A stretch of DNA of 64,000 nt from assembly GCF_900236475.1 (NCBI RefSeq), contig NZ_LT963352.1:7179001-7243000 (forward strand). Reading direction: 5' to 3'. The translations under genes were made by a program, and so were the position numbers. The stretch is from Streptomyces chartreusis NRRL 3882 (GTDB lineage: Bacteria; Actinomycetota; Actinomycetes; Streptomycetales; Streptomycetaceae). Under the pieces are notes generated by a model. It was not told the DNA's origin. It saw only the letters and a program-made list of their open reading frames with translations, and did not search any database. This document shows, piece by piece, positions 31,902-40,600 of the stretch; the stretch's first letter is position 1; every line of letters starts with the position of its first letter.

Positions 31902-33131
31902 ATGCATGCCTGGCCCGCTTCCGAGGTCCCCGCCCTGCCTGGTCAGGGCCGCGACCTGAGGATCCACGACACCGCGACCGGCGGCCTCGTCACCCTCGAC
32001 CCCGGTCCCGTCGCCCGTATCTATGTCTGTGGCATCACCCCGTACGACGCCACGCACATAGGACACGCGGCGACCTACAACGCGTTCGACCTCGTGCAGC
32101 GCGTGTGGCTCGACACCAAGCGGCAGGTTCACTACGTCCAGAACGTCACCGACGTCGACGACCCGCTCCTGGAACGCGCCCAGCGCGACGGCCTCGACTG
32201 GGCCGCGCTCGCCGAGCGGGAGACGGCCCTCTTCCGCGAGGACATGACGGCGCTGCGGATGCTGCCGCCGCGACAGTACATAGGTGCCGTCGAGGCGATA
32301 CCCGGGATCGTCCCGCTCGTCGAGCGGCTGCGCGACATGGGCGCGGCCTACGAACTCGACGGCGACGTCTACTTCTCCGTCGAAGCCGACCCGCACTTCG
32401 GCAAGGTGTCCGGGCTGGACGCCGCGGCGATGCGGCTGCTGTCCGCCGAGCGCGGCGGTGACCCGGAGCGGCCGGGCAAGAAGAACCCGCTCGACCCGAT
32501 GCTGTGGATGGCGGCCCGGGAGGGCGAGCCGAGCTGGGACGGCGGATCGCTCGGACGCGGACGGCCCGGCTGGCACATCGAGTGCGTGGCCATCGCCCTC
32601 GACCACCTCGGCATGGGCTTCGACATCCAGGGCGGAGGCTCCGACCTGGCCTTCCCGCACCACGAGATGGGCGCCTCGCACGCCCAGGCCCTCACCGGCG
32701 AGTTCCCCATGGCCAAGGCGTACGTACACGCCGGCATGGTCGCCCTCGACGGCGAGAAGATGTCCAAGTCCAAGGGCAACCTGGTCTTCGTCTCCACGCT
32801 CCGGCGCGACGGCGTCGACCCGGCCGCCATCCGGCTGGCGCTGCTCGCCCACCACTACCGCGCCGACTGGGAGTGGACCGACCAGGTCCTCCGGGACGCC
32901 GTCGCACGGCTCGGCCGCTGGCGGGCCGCCGTCTCCCGGCCCGACGGGCCGCCGGCTCAGGCGCTCGTGGAGGAGATCCGCGAGGCCCTCGCGAACGACC
33001 TGGACGCCCCGGCCGCGCTCACCGCGGTCGACCGCTGGGCCGCGCTCCAGGAGCAGAGCGGCGGCACCGACGAGGGCGCCCCCGGGGTGGTCTCCCGGGC
33101 GGTGGACGCGCTGCTGGGCGTGGCGCTGTAG
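31902..33131 (+). CDS. mshC: cysteine:GlcN-Ins ligase, mycothiol biosynthesis
   Basis: This 409-residue class I aminoacyl-tRNA-synthetase-like enzyme joins cysteine to 1D-myo-inosityl 2-amino-2-deoxy-glucopyranoside using ATP, the third step of mycothiol synthesis. The zinc/cysteine-binding Cys is in RIYVCGITPYDATHIGHAATY, which also contains the HIGH motif (THIGH); KMSKS is present as GEKMSKSKGNLV near residue 288. FPHHEMGASHAQ supplies more zinc ligands. It is distinguished from CysS by its length and by the absence of the anticodon-binding extension. It lies behind the phosphatase-DUF3090-kinase group. The start codon sits on a predicted transcription start. Confidence 0.96.
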   Translation: MHAWPASEVPALPGQGRDLRIHDTATGGLVTLDPGPVARIYVCGITPYDATHIGHAATYNAFDLVQRVWLDTKRQVHYVQNVTDVDDPLLERAQRDGLDWAALAERETALFREDMTALRMLPPRQYIGAVEAIPGIVPLVERLRDMGAAYELDGDVYFSVEADPHFGKVSGLDAAAMRLLSAERGGDPERPGKKNPLDPMLWMAAREGEPSWDGGSLGRGRPGWHIECVAIALDHLGMGFDIQGGGSDLAFPHHEMGASHAQALTGEFPMAKAYVHAGMVALDGEKMSKSKGNLVFVSTLRRDGVDPAAIRLALLAHHYRADWEWTDQVLRDAVARLGRWRAAVSRPDGPPAQALVEEIREALANDLDAPAALTAVDRWAALQEQSGGTDEGAPGVVSRAVDALLGVAL

Positions 33132-33144
33132 CCCCACGGCACGC

Positions 33145-33178
33145 GAAGGGGCGCCTCCCGGCCGGGAGGCGCCCCTTC
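33145..33178. terminator. bidirectional terminator between mshC and PAC2 gene
   Basis: A perfect 17-base inverted repeat (GAAGGGGCGCCTCCCGG, 33145-33161, and its complement 33162-33178) lies between the convergent genes. It ends in GAAG/CTTC, so it works in either direction. Confidence 0.9.
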
Positions 33179-33207
33179 TGCTGTCCTTCTGCCGTGCTCG
33201 GCCCCGC

Positions 33208-34191
33208 TCAGTCCTCCGACGACTCCTCGTCGTCCGTACCCGGCTTGGGCGGCTTCGGCGGGCGCGTACGGCCGCCGGGGTTGTCCCGCAGGTACGACGT
33301 GCTGTCGCTGCCGTCCGCCGTGGCGTGCCCGCCGGAGGCGGTCGGTCCGCCGCCGTCCCGGCGCCGCAGATAGCGCTCGAACTCGCGGGCGATCGCCTCG
33401 CCGGACGCCTCCGGCAGCTCGGCGGTGTCCCGGGCCTCCTCCAGCGACTGGACGTACTCGGCGACCTCGCTGTCCTCGGCGGCCAGCTGGTCCACGCCGA
33501 CCTGCCAGGCGCGCGCGTCCTCGGGCAGCTCGCCCAGCGGGATGCGCACGTCGATCAGGTCCTCCAGCCGGTTCAGGAGAGCCAGCGTGGCCTTCGGGTT
33601 CGGCGGCTGCGACACGTAGTGCGGCACCGCCGCCCACAGCGAGACGGCCGGCACGCCCGCGTGCGTGCAGGCCTCCTGGAGGACGCCGACGATGCCCGTG
33701 GGCCCCTCGTACTTGGTCTCCTCCAGGTCCATGCGGCGGGCCAGGTCCGGGTCGGACGTCGTCCCGCTGATCGGCACCGGGCGGGTGTGCGGGGTGTCAC
33801 CGAGCAGGGCGCCCAGGACGACCACCAGTTCCACGCCGAGTTCGTGTGCGAAGCCGAGCAGTTCGTTGCAGAACGAACGCCACCGCATGGACGGTTCGAT
33901 ACCCCGGACGAGGACGAGATCGCGTGGCTTGTCCCCGCCGACCCGGACCACCGACAGCCGCGTGGTCGGCCACGTGATCTTGCGGACGCCCGCTTCCATG
34001 AACACCGTGGGGCGGTTGACCTGGAAGTCGTAGTAGTCCTCGGCGTCCAGCGCCGCGAAGACCTCGCCCTTCCATTCCCTGTCCAGATGCGCGACCGCGG
34101 TGGAGGCGGCGTCGCCGGCATCGTTCCAGCCCTCGAACGCGGCCACCATGACCGGGTCGATCAGCTCGGGAACCCCCTCGAGCTCGATCAC
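33208..34191 (-). CDS. parJ: PAC2 family protein, ParJ-like
   Basis: This 327-residue protein has the PAC2 (proteasome assembly chaperone 2) fold: AAFEGWNDAGDAASTAV near the N-terminus, VVVLGALLGDTPHTRPVPISG, and GPTGIVGVLQEACTHAGVPAVSLWAAVPHYV. The last 70 residues are charged, then proline-rich. In S. coelicolor the PAC2 protein at this locus, ParJ (SCO1662), interacts with ParA and restrains its polymerisation, affecting sporulation chromosome segregation. GTG 34191 has GGAAGGAGG six bases upstream. An older idea ties PAC2 proteins to proteasome assembly, and proteasome genes lie 20 kb away; that is not established for bacteria. Confidence 0.88.
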   Translation of the reverse strand: MIELEGVPELIDPVMVAAFEGWNDAGDAASTAVAHLDREWKGEVFAALDAEDYYDFQVNRPTVFMEAGVRKITWPTTRLSVVRVGGDKPRDLVLVRGIEPSMRWRSFCNELLGFAHELGVELVVVLGALLGDTPHTRPVPISGTTSDPDLARRMDLEETKYEGPTGIVGVLQEACTHAGVPAVSLWAAVPHYVSQPPNPKATLALLNRLEDLIDVRIPLGELPEDARAWQVGVDQLAAEDSEVAEYVQSLEEARDTAELPEASGEAIAREFERYLRRRDGGGPTASGGHATADGSDSTSYLRDNPGGRTRPPKPPKPGTDDEESSED

Positions 34192-34348
34192 CCAGCGCCT
34201 CCTTCCGACGTGCCCTCGCGTACCCCCCAACCTTACGGCGTGCCAAGGGGGCGCCCGCAGCCCCCTCGCAGGGGGAGTGACCCCATCACTGCCCCGCGAA
34301 CCACCCCTGAACACCCCGGATTCGTCCGAGCTGTCCGTGAGACCCTGG

Positions 34349-35020
34349 TCACAGCGTGGAGCGCAGCCACTGCTCCACGCTCGCGATGTGCACCGTCGCC
34401 CAGGAGCGCGCCGCCTCGGCGTCCCGGTCCCGCAGGGCCGCGAGGATCGCCCGGTGCTCGCGCAGGGTGCGGCCGACCGCGTCCTCCTGGGTCAGGCCGC
34501 GCCAGATCCGGGCCCGGGTGGTGGGACCCGACAGCCCGTCGAGCAGGGAGCACAGCACGGAGTTGCCCGAGCTCTGCACGATGCCCCGGTGGAACTCCAG
34601 GTCGCAGGCGACGAGGTCCTCGACGGACGGGTCGTCGCCGAGCTTGTCCAGCTGGGCCGTGAGCGCGTCGAGCTGCTGTTCGCTGATCCGCAGGGCCGCC
34701 ATGGCCGTCGCGGCCGGCTCCAGGATGCGGCGGACGGCCAGGAACTCCAGGACCGTGTCGTCGCGGTGGAAGTCCACGACGAAGCTCAGCGCCTCCAGCA
34801 GGAGTTGCGGGTCGAGGCTGGTGACGTAGGTGCCGTCGCCCTGCCGGACGTCCAGGATCCGGATGAGGGAGAGGGCGCGTACGGCCTCCCGCAGGGAGTT
34901 GCGGGACAGGCCGAGGTCGGCCGCGAGTTCGCTCTCCTTGGGCAGCCGGTCGCCCGGCCGCAGCGCGCCGGAGACGATCATGCCCTTGATCTTCTCGATC
35001 GCCTCGTCGGTGACTGCCAT
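34349..35020 (-). CDS. GntR family (FadR/FCD) transcriptional regulator
   Basis: This 223-residue protein has a winged helix (EKIKGMIVSGALRPGDRLPK, then LAADLGLSRNSLREAVRALSL, residues about 8-55). An FCD domain follows with FHRGIVQSSGNSVLCSLLDG and the His-containing LREHRAILAALRDRD as probable metal/ligand residues. It has no cotranscribed enzyme; the PAC2 gene is downstream on the same strand, 157 bases away, and the glycerol operon ends upstream. An inverted repeat GACCT-N10-AGGTC (35043-35062) 22 bases above its ATG could be an autoregulatory site. The ligand is unknown. Confidence 0.92.
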   Translation of the reverse strand: MAVTDEAIEKIKGMIVSGALRPGDRLPKESELAADLGLSRNSLREAVRALSLIRILDVRQGDGTYVTSLDPQLLLEALSFVVDFHRDDTVLEFLAVRRILEPAATAMAALRISEQQLDALTAQLDKLGDDPSVEDLVACDLEFHRGIVQSSGNSVLCSLLDGLSGPTTRARIWRGLTQEDAVGRTLREHRAILAALRDRDAEAARSWATVHIASVEQWLRSTL

Positions 35021-35086
35021 GGCCGGCCTCCCTGTCGCTCAAGACCTCCGACGTATCAGGTCATTATGGGGGGTCGGGAACGCGGA

Positions 35087-35118
35087 AGGGGCGGCTCCGT
35101 CGGCGTGGAACCGCCCCT
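35087..35118 (-). terminator. terminator of the glycerol operon
   Basis: AGGGGCGG-C-TCC and GGA-A-CCGCCCCT form a stem with one mismatch, 28 bases after the glpD stop in the direction of transcription. Confidence 0.7.
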
Positions 35119-35146
35119 CCCGGCCAGGGGATCCCCCCGGTGGTGC

Positions 35147-36763
35147 CTACTTCTTGTCGAGCAGGTCCTGGACCTTGGCGCGGACGTCGTCCGTGGCCAG
35201 GCCGCGGATCGTCAGCGTCGTGCGGCGGCGCAGCACGTCGTCCTGCGTCTCGGCCCACTCGTGGTCCCGGGCCCAGACGACCTGCGCCCAGATCTCCGGG
35301 GCGTCCGGGTGGACGCGTTCGGCGAGCTCGGGGCTCTCGTTGGCCAGGCGGGCGATGTCGAACGCGAGCGAGCCGTAGTGCGTGGCCAGGTGCCTGGCGG
35401 TGTCGGCCGCCATGCGCGGGCCGGGCGCCGGGCGGTCGGTCAGCAGCCGGTGGGCGACCGCGCGCGGGTTGGCGATGCCGGGCAGCGGCAGCTTCTTCGG
35501 CAGGGAGCTGATGGGCTCGAAGTCGTCGCCCAGCGGGTGGCCCGGCAGCGACTCCAGCTTCTTCATGATGGTCCGGCCGATGTGGCGGAACGTGGTCCAC
35601 TTGCCGCCCGCGACGGACAGCATGCCGCCCTTGCCCTCGGTCACCACCGTCTCGCGCTTGGCCTTCGCGGTGTCGCCGGGGCCGCCCGGCAGCACCCGCA
35701 GGCCGGCGAAGGAGTACGTGATGAGGTCCCGGCTGAGCTGCTGGTCGCGGACCGAGAAGGCGGCCTCGTCGAGGATCTGGGTTATGTCCTGCTCGGTGAC
35801 CGAGACGTCCGCCGGGTCGCCCTCGAAGACCTCGTCGGTGGTGCCGAGCAGCAGCATGTCCTCCCAGGGGAGGGCGAAGGTGATGCGGTACTTGTCGATC
35901 GGGGTGGCGAGCGCGGCCTTCCAGGGGGAGGTGCGCTTCAAAACCAGGTGCGCGCCCTTCGACAGGCGGATGGACGGGGCCGCGTTCGGGTTCTCCATCT
36001 TGCGCAGGTGGTCGACCCACGGGCCGGTCGCGTTCAGCACCAGCCGGGCGTTGACGCCGAACTCGTCGCCGGACAGCCGGTCCTTGAGCTCGGCGCCGGT
36101 GACCCGGCCCTGGGTGAAGCGCAGGCCCGTCACCTCGGCGTGGTTGAGGACGACCGCGCCCGCCTCGACAGCGCCGCGGACCGTCATCAGCGCCATGCGC
36201 GCGTCGTTCATCTGGTCGTCGCCGTACACGGCCACGGCCTTGAGGTTCTCGGTGCGCAGCTCGGGCACGTCCTGTGCGGCCTTGGCCGGCGAGAGCAGGT
36301 GCCCGACGCCGTCACCGAAGGCCGACAGCGCGGAGTAGGCGAAGACGCCCGCCCCGAGCTTCGCCGCGCCGTGCGGCCCGCCCTTGTACACGGGGAGGTA
36401 GAACGTGAGCGGGTTCGCCAGGTGGGGAGCCACCTGCCGGGAGACCGCACGGCGCTCGAAGTGGTTCTCCGCCACCAGCTTCACCGCGCCGGTCTGCAGG
36501 TAGCGCAGACCGCCGTGGAGCAGCTTGGAGGAGGCGGAGGAGGTGGCACCGGCGAAGTCGCCGGCGTCGACCAGAGCCACCCTGAGGCCGGACTGCGCGG
36601 CGTGCCAGGCGGTGGAGATGCCCAGGATGCCGCCGCCGATCACGAGAAGGTCGTACGACGCCTTGGCGAGCTGCTCCCTGGTCTCGGCTCGGCTCGGGTT
36701 CGAGCCGGAGGACGGGTGCGTCCCCAGGGCAGGCACGGACTTCAGGGTGGACTGAGTGGTCAT
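35147..36763 (-). CDS. glpD: aerobic glycerol-3-phosphate dehydrogenase
   Basis: This 538-residue FAD enzyme oxidises glycerol-3-phosphate to dihydroxyacetone phosphate and passes electrons to menaquinone at the membrane. The Rossmann FAD motif is LLVIGGGILGISTAWHAAQSG near residues 40-60. ATSSASSKLLHGGLRYLQTGA is the substrate/FAD signature of the GlpD family, and the C-terminal part has TVVTEGKGGMLSVAGGKWTTFRHIG. It follows glpK with 8 bases between stop and start. It corresponds to gylB in S. coelicolor. Confidence 0.96.
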   Translation of the reverse strand: MTTQSTLKSVPALGTHPSSGSNPSRAETREQLAKASYDLLVIGGGILGISTAWHAAQSGLRVALVDAGDFAGATSSASSKLLHGGLRYLQTGAVKLVAENHFERRAVSRQVAPHLANPLTFYLPVYKGGPHGAAKLGAGVFAYSALSAFGDGVGHLLSPAKAAQDVPELRTENLKAVAVYGDDQMNDARMALMTVRGAVEAGAVVLNHAEVTGLRFTQGRVTGAELKDRLSGDEFGVNARLVLNATGPWVDHLRKMENPNAAPSIRLSKGAHLVLKRTSPWKAALATPIDKYRITFALPWEDMLLLGTTDEVFEGDPADVSVTEQDITQILDEAAFSVRDQQLSRDLITYSFAGLRVLPGGPGDTAKAKRETVVTEGKGGMLSVAGGKWTTFRHIGRTIMKKLESLPGHPLGDDFEPISSLPKKLPLPGIANPRAVAHRLLTDRPAPGPRMAADTARHLATHYGSLAFDIARLANESPELAERVHPDAPEIWAQVVWARDHEWAETQDDVLRRRTTLTIRGLATDDVRAKVQDLLDKK

Positions 36764-36771
36764 GCTGTTTC

Positions 36772-38310
<1,539 letters not shown>

Positions 38311-38393
38311 TGTGTGCTCCTGGTAATTCCGGGTTTAAGGGGCTTTACGTACGGCGCGTGCTGGAAGTTTCGCGAAGGCGCGGGGGATCGCTC

Positions 38394-39188
38394 CTAGGCG
38401 AATGCGACGTTGTAGATGCCTGCCGCGATGGCGCCGCCGATCAGCGGACCGACCACCGGGACCCAGGCGTAGCCCCAGTCGGAGCCGCCCTTGTTGGGCA
38501 GGGGCAGCAGGGCGTGCACGATACGCGGACCGAGGTCACGGGCCGGGTTGATCGCGTAACCCGTCGGGCCGCCGAGGGAGAGGCCGATGGACACCACCAC
38601 GAGCGCGGTGATCAGCGCGCCCAGCGTGCCCAGGCCGTTGCCCTTGTCGTTCAGGCCCTGGGTGAGCACGGCCAGCACCAGCACGATGGTGCCGATGATC
38701 TCCGTGGCGAGGTTCTGCCAGGCGACCCGGACCTCGGGCCCGGTGGAGAAGATGCCCAGCACGGGGCCGGCGCCCTTCTCCTGGGCCTCGACGGCCTTGG
38801 CCGTGGTGTCCTGCGCGCCCGGACCGCCGACGATCTCCCGGTCGGTGAGGTGGGCCTGGAACTGGCCGTAGTAGGCGATCCAGACCAGGGCGGCACCGAT
38901 CATGGCGCCGAGGAGCTGTCCGGCCCAGTAGACCGGGACGTTCTTCCAGTCGCCGTCCTTGATCGCGATCGCCAGGGTCACGGCCGGGTTCAGATGGGCG
39001 CCGGACAGCGGCGCCGACGTGTAGACCGCCGTGAGCACCGCGAAGCCCCACCCGAAGGTGATGGCGAGCCAGCCGGCGTTGCGGGCCTTGGAAGCCTTCA
39101 GCGTGACGGCGGCGCAGACTCCGCCGCCGAGGAGGATGAGTATGGCGGTACCGATGGTCTCGCCGATGAAGATGTCGGAGCTGGACAC
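38394..39188 (-). CDS. glpF: glycerol uptake facilitator (aquaglyceroporin)
   Basis: This 264-residue MIP channel has six membrane helices and both NPA boxes: SGAHLNPAVTLA in the first half and GYAINPARDLGPR in the second. It lets glycerol diffuse into the cell. It is first in the operon, 83 bases before glpK, and corresponds to gylC. The 279-base gap back to gylR contains two candidate GylR sites. ATG 39188 is the start (MSSSDIFIGETIGTAIL). Confidence 0.96.
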   Translation of the reverse strand: MSSSDIFIGETIGTAILILLGGGVCAAVTLKASKARNAGWLAITFGWGFAVLTAVYTSAPLSGAHLNPAVTLAIAIKDGDWKNVPVYWAGQLLGAMIGAALVWIAYYGQFQAHLTDREIVGGPGAQDTTAKAVEAQEKGAGPVLGIFSTGPEVRVAWQNLATEIIGTIVLVLAVLTQGLNDKGNGLGTLGALITALVVVSIGLSLGGPTGYAINPARDLGPRIVHALLPLPNKGGSDWGYAWVPVVGPLIGGAIAAGIYNVAFA

Positions 39189-39274
39189 CCGCGACTCCTT
39201 TGTCCTTCGTCCAGGGGTGAAGTTCTATACCGGCCTGGCGTTGTCACACTCTAGCGCGTATTGCCGGTAGCTGT

Positions 39275-39287
39275 TCGACAATGTCGA
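39275..39287. promoter_or_regulatory. GylR operator candidate 1
   Basis: TCGACA-A-TGTCGA is a perfect palindrome in the glpF promoter gap. It shares TTCGRCAATGTCGA with the site upstream of gylR (40295-40311). Confidence 0.65.
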
Positions 39288-39334
39288 CCGATGGACGGGA
39301 GTCTTGCTTCGGCGTTACGAGCACGTCAAGGGCT

Positions 39335-39350
39335 GTGTTGTCGAAAACAC
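39335..39350. promoter_or_regulatory. GylR operator candidate 2
   Basis: GTGTT-GTCGAA-AACAC is an inverted repeat containing the half-site TGTCGAA seen in the other two candidates. It lies 60 bases upstream of candidate 1 relative to glpF. Confidence 0.45.
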
Positions 39351-39467
39351 GATCGTTACTGATCGTCGCGGTCGCGCGGCCCTCCAGCGGGGGCCGCCGG
39401 CGGCCGGTGGGCACGGGCGTGCCGACGACCGGAACGCCCTGCGGCGCCCCGGTCCTCCCGTGTCCTC

Positions 39468-40241
39468 TCAGAACCGCCCGGCGCCCAGGTCCCGCGACAC
39501 CGCGCGGGCGCAGTCCCGGACCGCCGCGATCAGCTCGGGGCGCAGCGCGCCCTCCTCGTCGGGCCGGCACAGCCGCTCCACGGCGCCCGTGATGCCGACC
39601 GCGCCGACCGGCATGCGCCGCCGGTCGTGGATGGGCGCGGCGAGGGAGGCCACGCCCTCCCAGGTCTCCTCGACGTCCGCCGCGTAACCGCGCGCGCGGG
39701 TGAGGTCGAGGAGGTGCTCGAAGTCCTCCGGCTCGCACACGGTCCGGTCGGTGAACGCCTTGCGGTCGGCCTCCAGGGCCTCGCTGTGCGCCACCGGGTC
39801 GTAGGCCGAGAGCACCTTGCCCAGCGCCGTCGAGTGCAGCGGCTGCATGGCGCCGATCTCCAGGACCTGCCGGCTGTCGTCGGGCCGGAAGACGTGGTGC
39901 ACGATCAGCACGCCCTGCTGGTGCAGGACGCCCAGGTACACGCTCTCGCCGCTGGACCGGGCCAGGTCGTCGGTCCACACCAGGGCGCGCGCCCGCAGCT
40001 CGTGCACATCGAGGTAGGTGGTGCCCAGGCGCAGCAGCTCCGCGCCGAGCTGGTAGCGCCCGGAGGTGTCGTCCTGCTCCACGAAGCCCTCCTGCTGGAG
40101 GGTGCGCAGGATGCCGTGGGCGGTGCCCTTGGCCAGGCCCAGCGACGAGGCGATGTCCGACAGGCCGAGCCGCCGCTCGCCGCCCGCGAGCAGCCGCAGC
40201 ATCGCGGCCGCCCGTTCGAGCGACTGGATGTTCCGTGCCAT
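39468..40241 (-). CDS. gylR: IclR family glycerol operon regulator
   Basis: This 257-residue regulator has an N-terminal winged helix (IQSLERAAAMLRLLAGGERR, then LSDIASSLGLAKGTAHGILRTLQQEGF, residues about 5-60). The IclR effector domain contains VLEIGAMQPLHSTALGKVLSAYDP and PVGAVGITGAVERLC. It lies upstream of and in line with glpF-glpK-glpD, exactly as gylR precedes gylCAB in S. coelicolor, where GylR represses the operon and itself until glycerol-3-phosphate is present. A palindrome at 40295-40311 precedes it. ATG 40241 is the start. Confidence 0.94.
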   Translation of the reverse strand: MARNIQSLERAAAMLRLLAGGERRLGLSDIASSLGLAKGTAHGILRTLQQEGFVEQDDTSGRYQLGAELLRLGTTYLDVHELRARALVWTDDLARSSGESVYLGVLHQQGVLIVHHVFRPDDSRQVLEIGAMQPLHSTALGKVLSAYDPVAHSEALEADRKAFTDRTVCEPEDFEHLLDLTRARGYAADVEETWEGVASLAAPIHDRRRMPVGAVGITGAVERLCRPDEEGALRPELIAAVRDCARAVSRDLGAGRF

Positions 40242-40294
40242 CGCCGTACTGCCTCCGTCCCCTTCGACCGCCGACAGGCGTCACCGCAGCCCTC

Positions 40295-40311
40295 GTTCGG
40301 CAATGTCGAAC
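40295..40311. promoter_or_regulatory. GylR operator candidate 3 (gylR autoregulation)
   Basis: GTTCGGCA-A-TGTCGAAC is an inverted repeat with one mismatch, 54 bases upstream of the gylR ATG. It shares its core with the glpF site at 39275-39287. Confidence 0.65.
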
Positions 40312-40600
40312 ACTACCGGTCGATGCCGACCTCTCGCTAATGGCGGGTCACCATTTGTTGCGCCGGCGGGTCGCCCTGTGCCGCACGGGCGCCGCGCCGA
40401 GGTGCGTCACAGCCGGCTCCTCAGTGGCTCATAGGTGACACACGACCGTCCCGGACGCCATGCGCGTCCGTCCCGTGGACGCCCTGCCCATCCCGGCCCG
40501 CTCCCGGTTAGGCTGGCGCCGTGCGCCCATCCCCGGATGCCCTCCGTGTGTCCGGGAAGCCGCATAGCCGACAGCCGTCGCACCCGAGGGAGCCCTTTAC
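40312..40600. other. gylR-metH divergent gap and metH leader
   Basis: Apart from the operator above, this stretch holds a TAGGCT -10 (40509-40514) about 85 bases before metH, giving an expected transcript start near 40521. A GTG at that point opens an out-of-frame reading frame overlapping metH (to 40778). I looked for a B12-box (GCCACTG) or other riboswitch signature and saw none. Confidence 0.5.

Noticed and set aside
40312..40600. Cobalamin riboswitch upstream of metH
   Set aside because: No B12-box (GCCACTG) or conserved riboswitch core was found; metH is the B12-dependent enzyme and is not usually repressed by B12.
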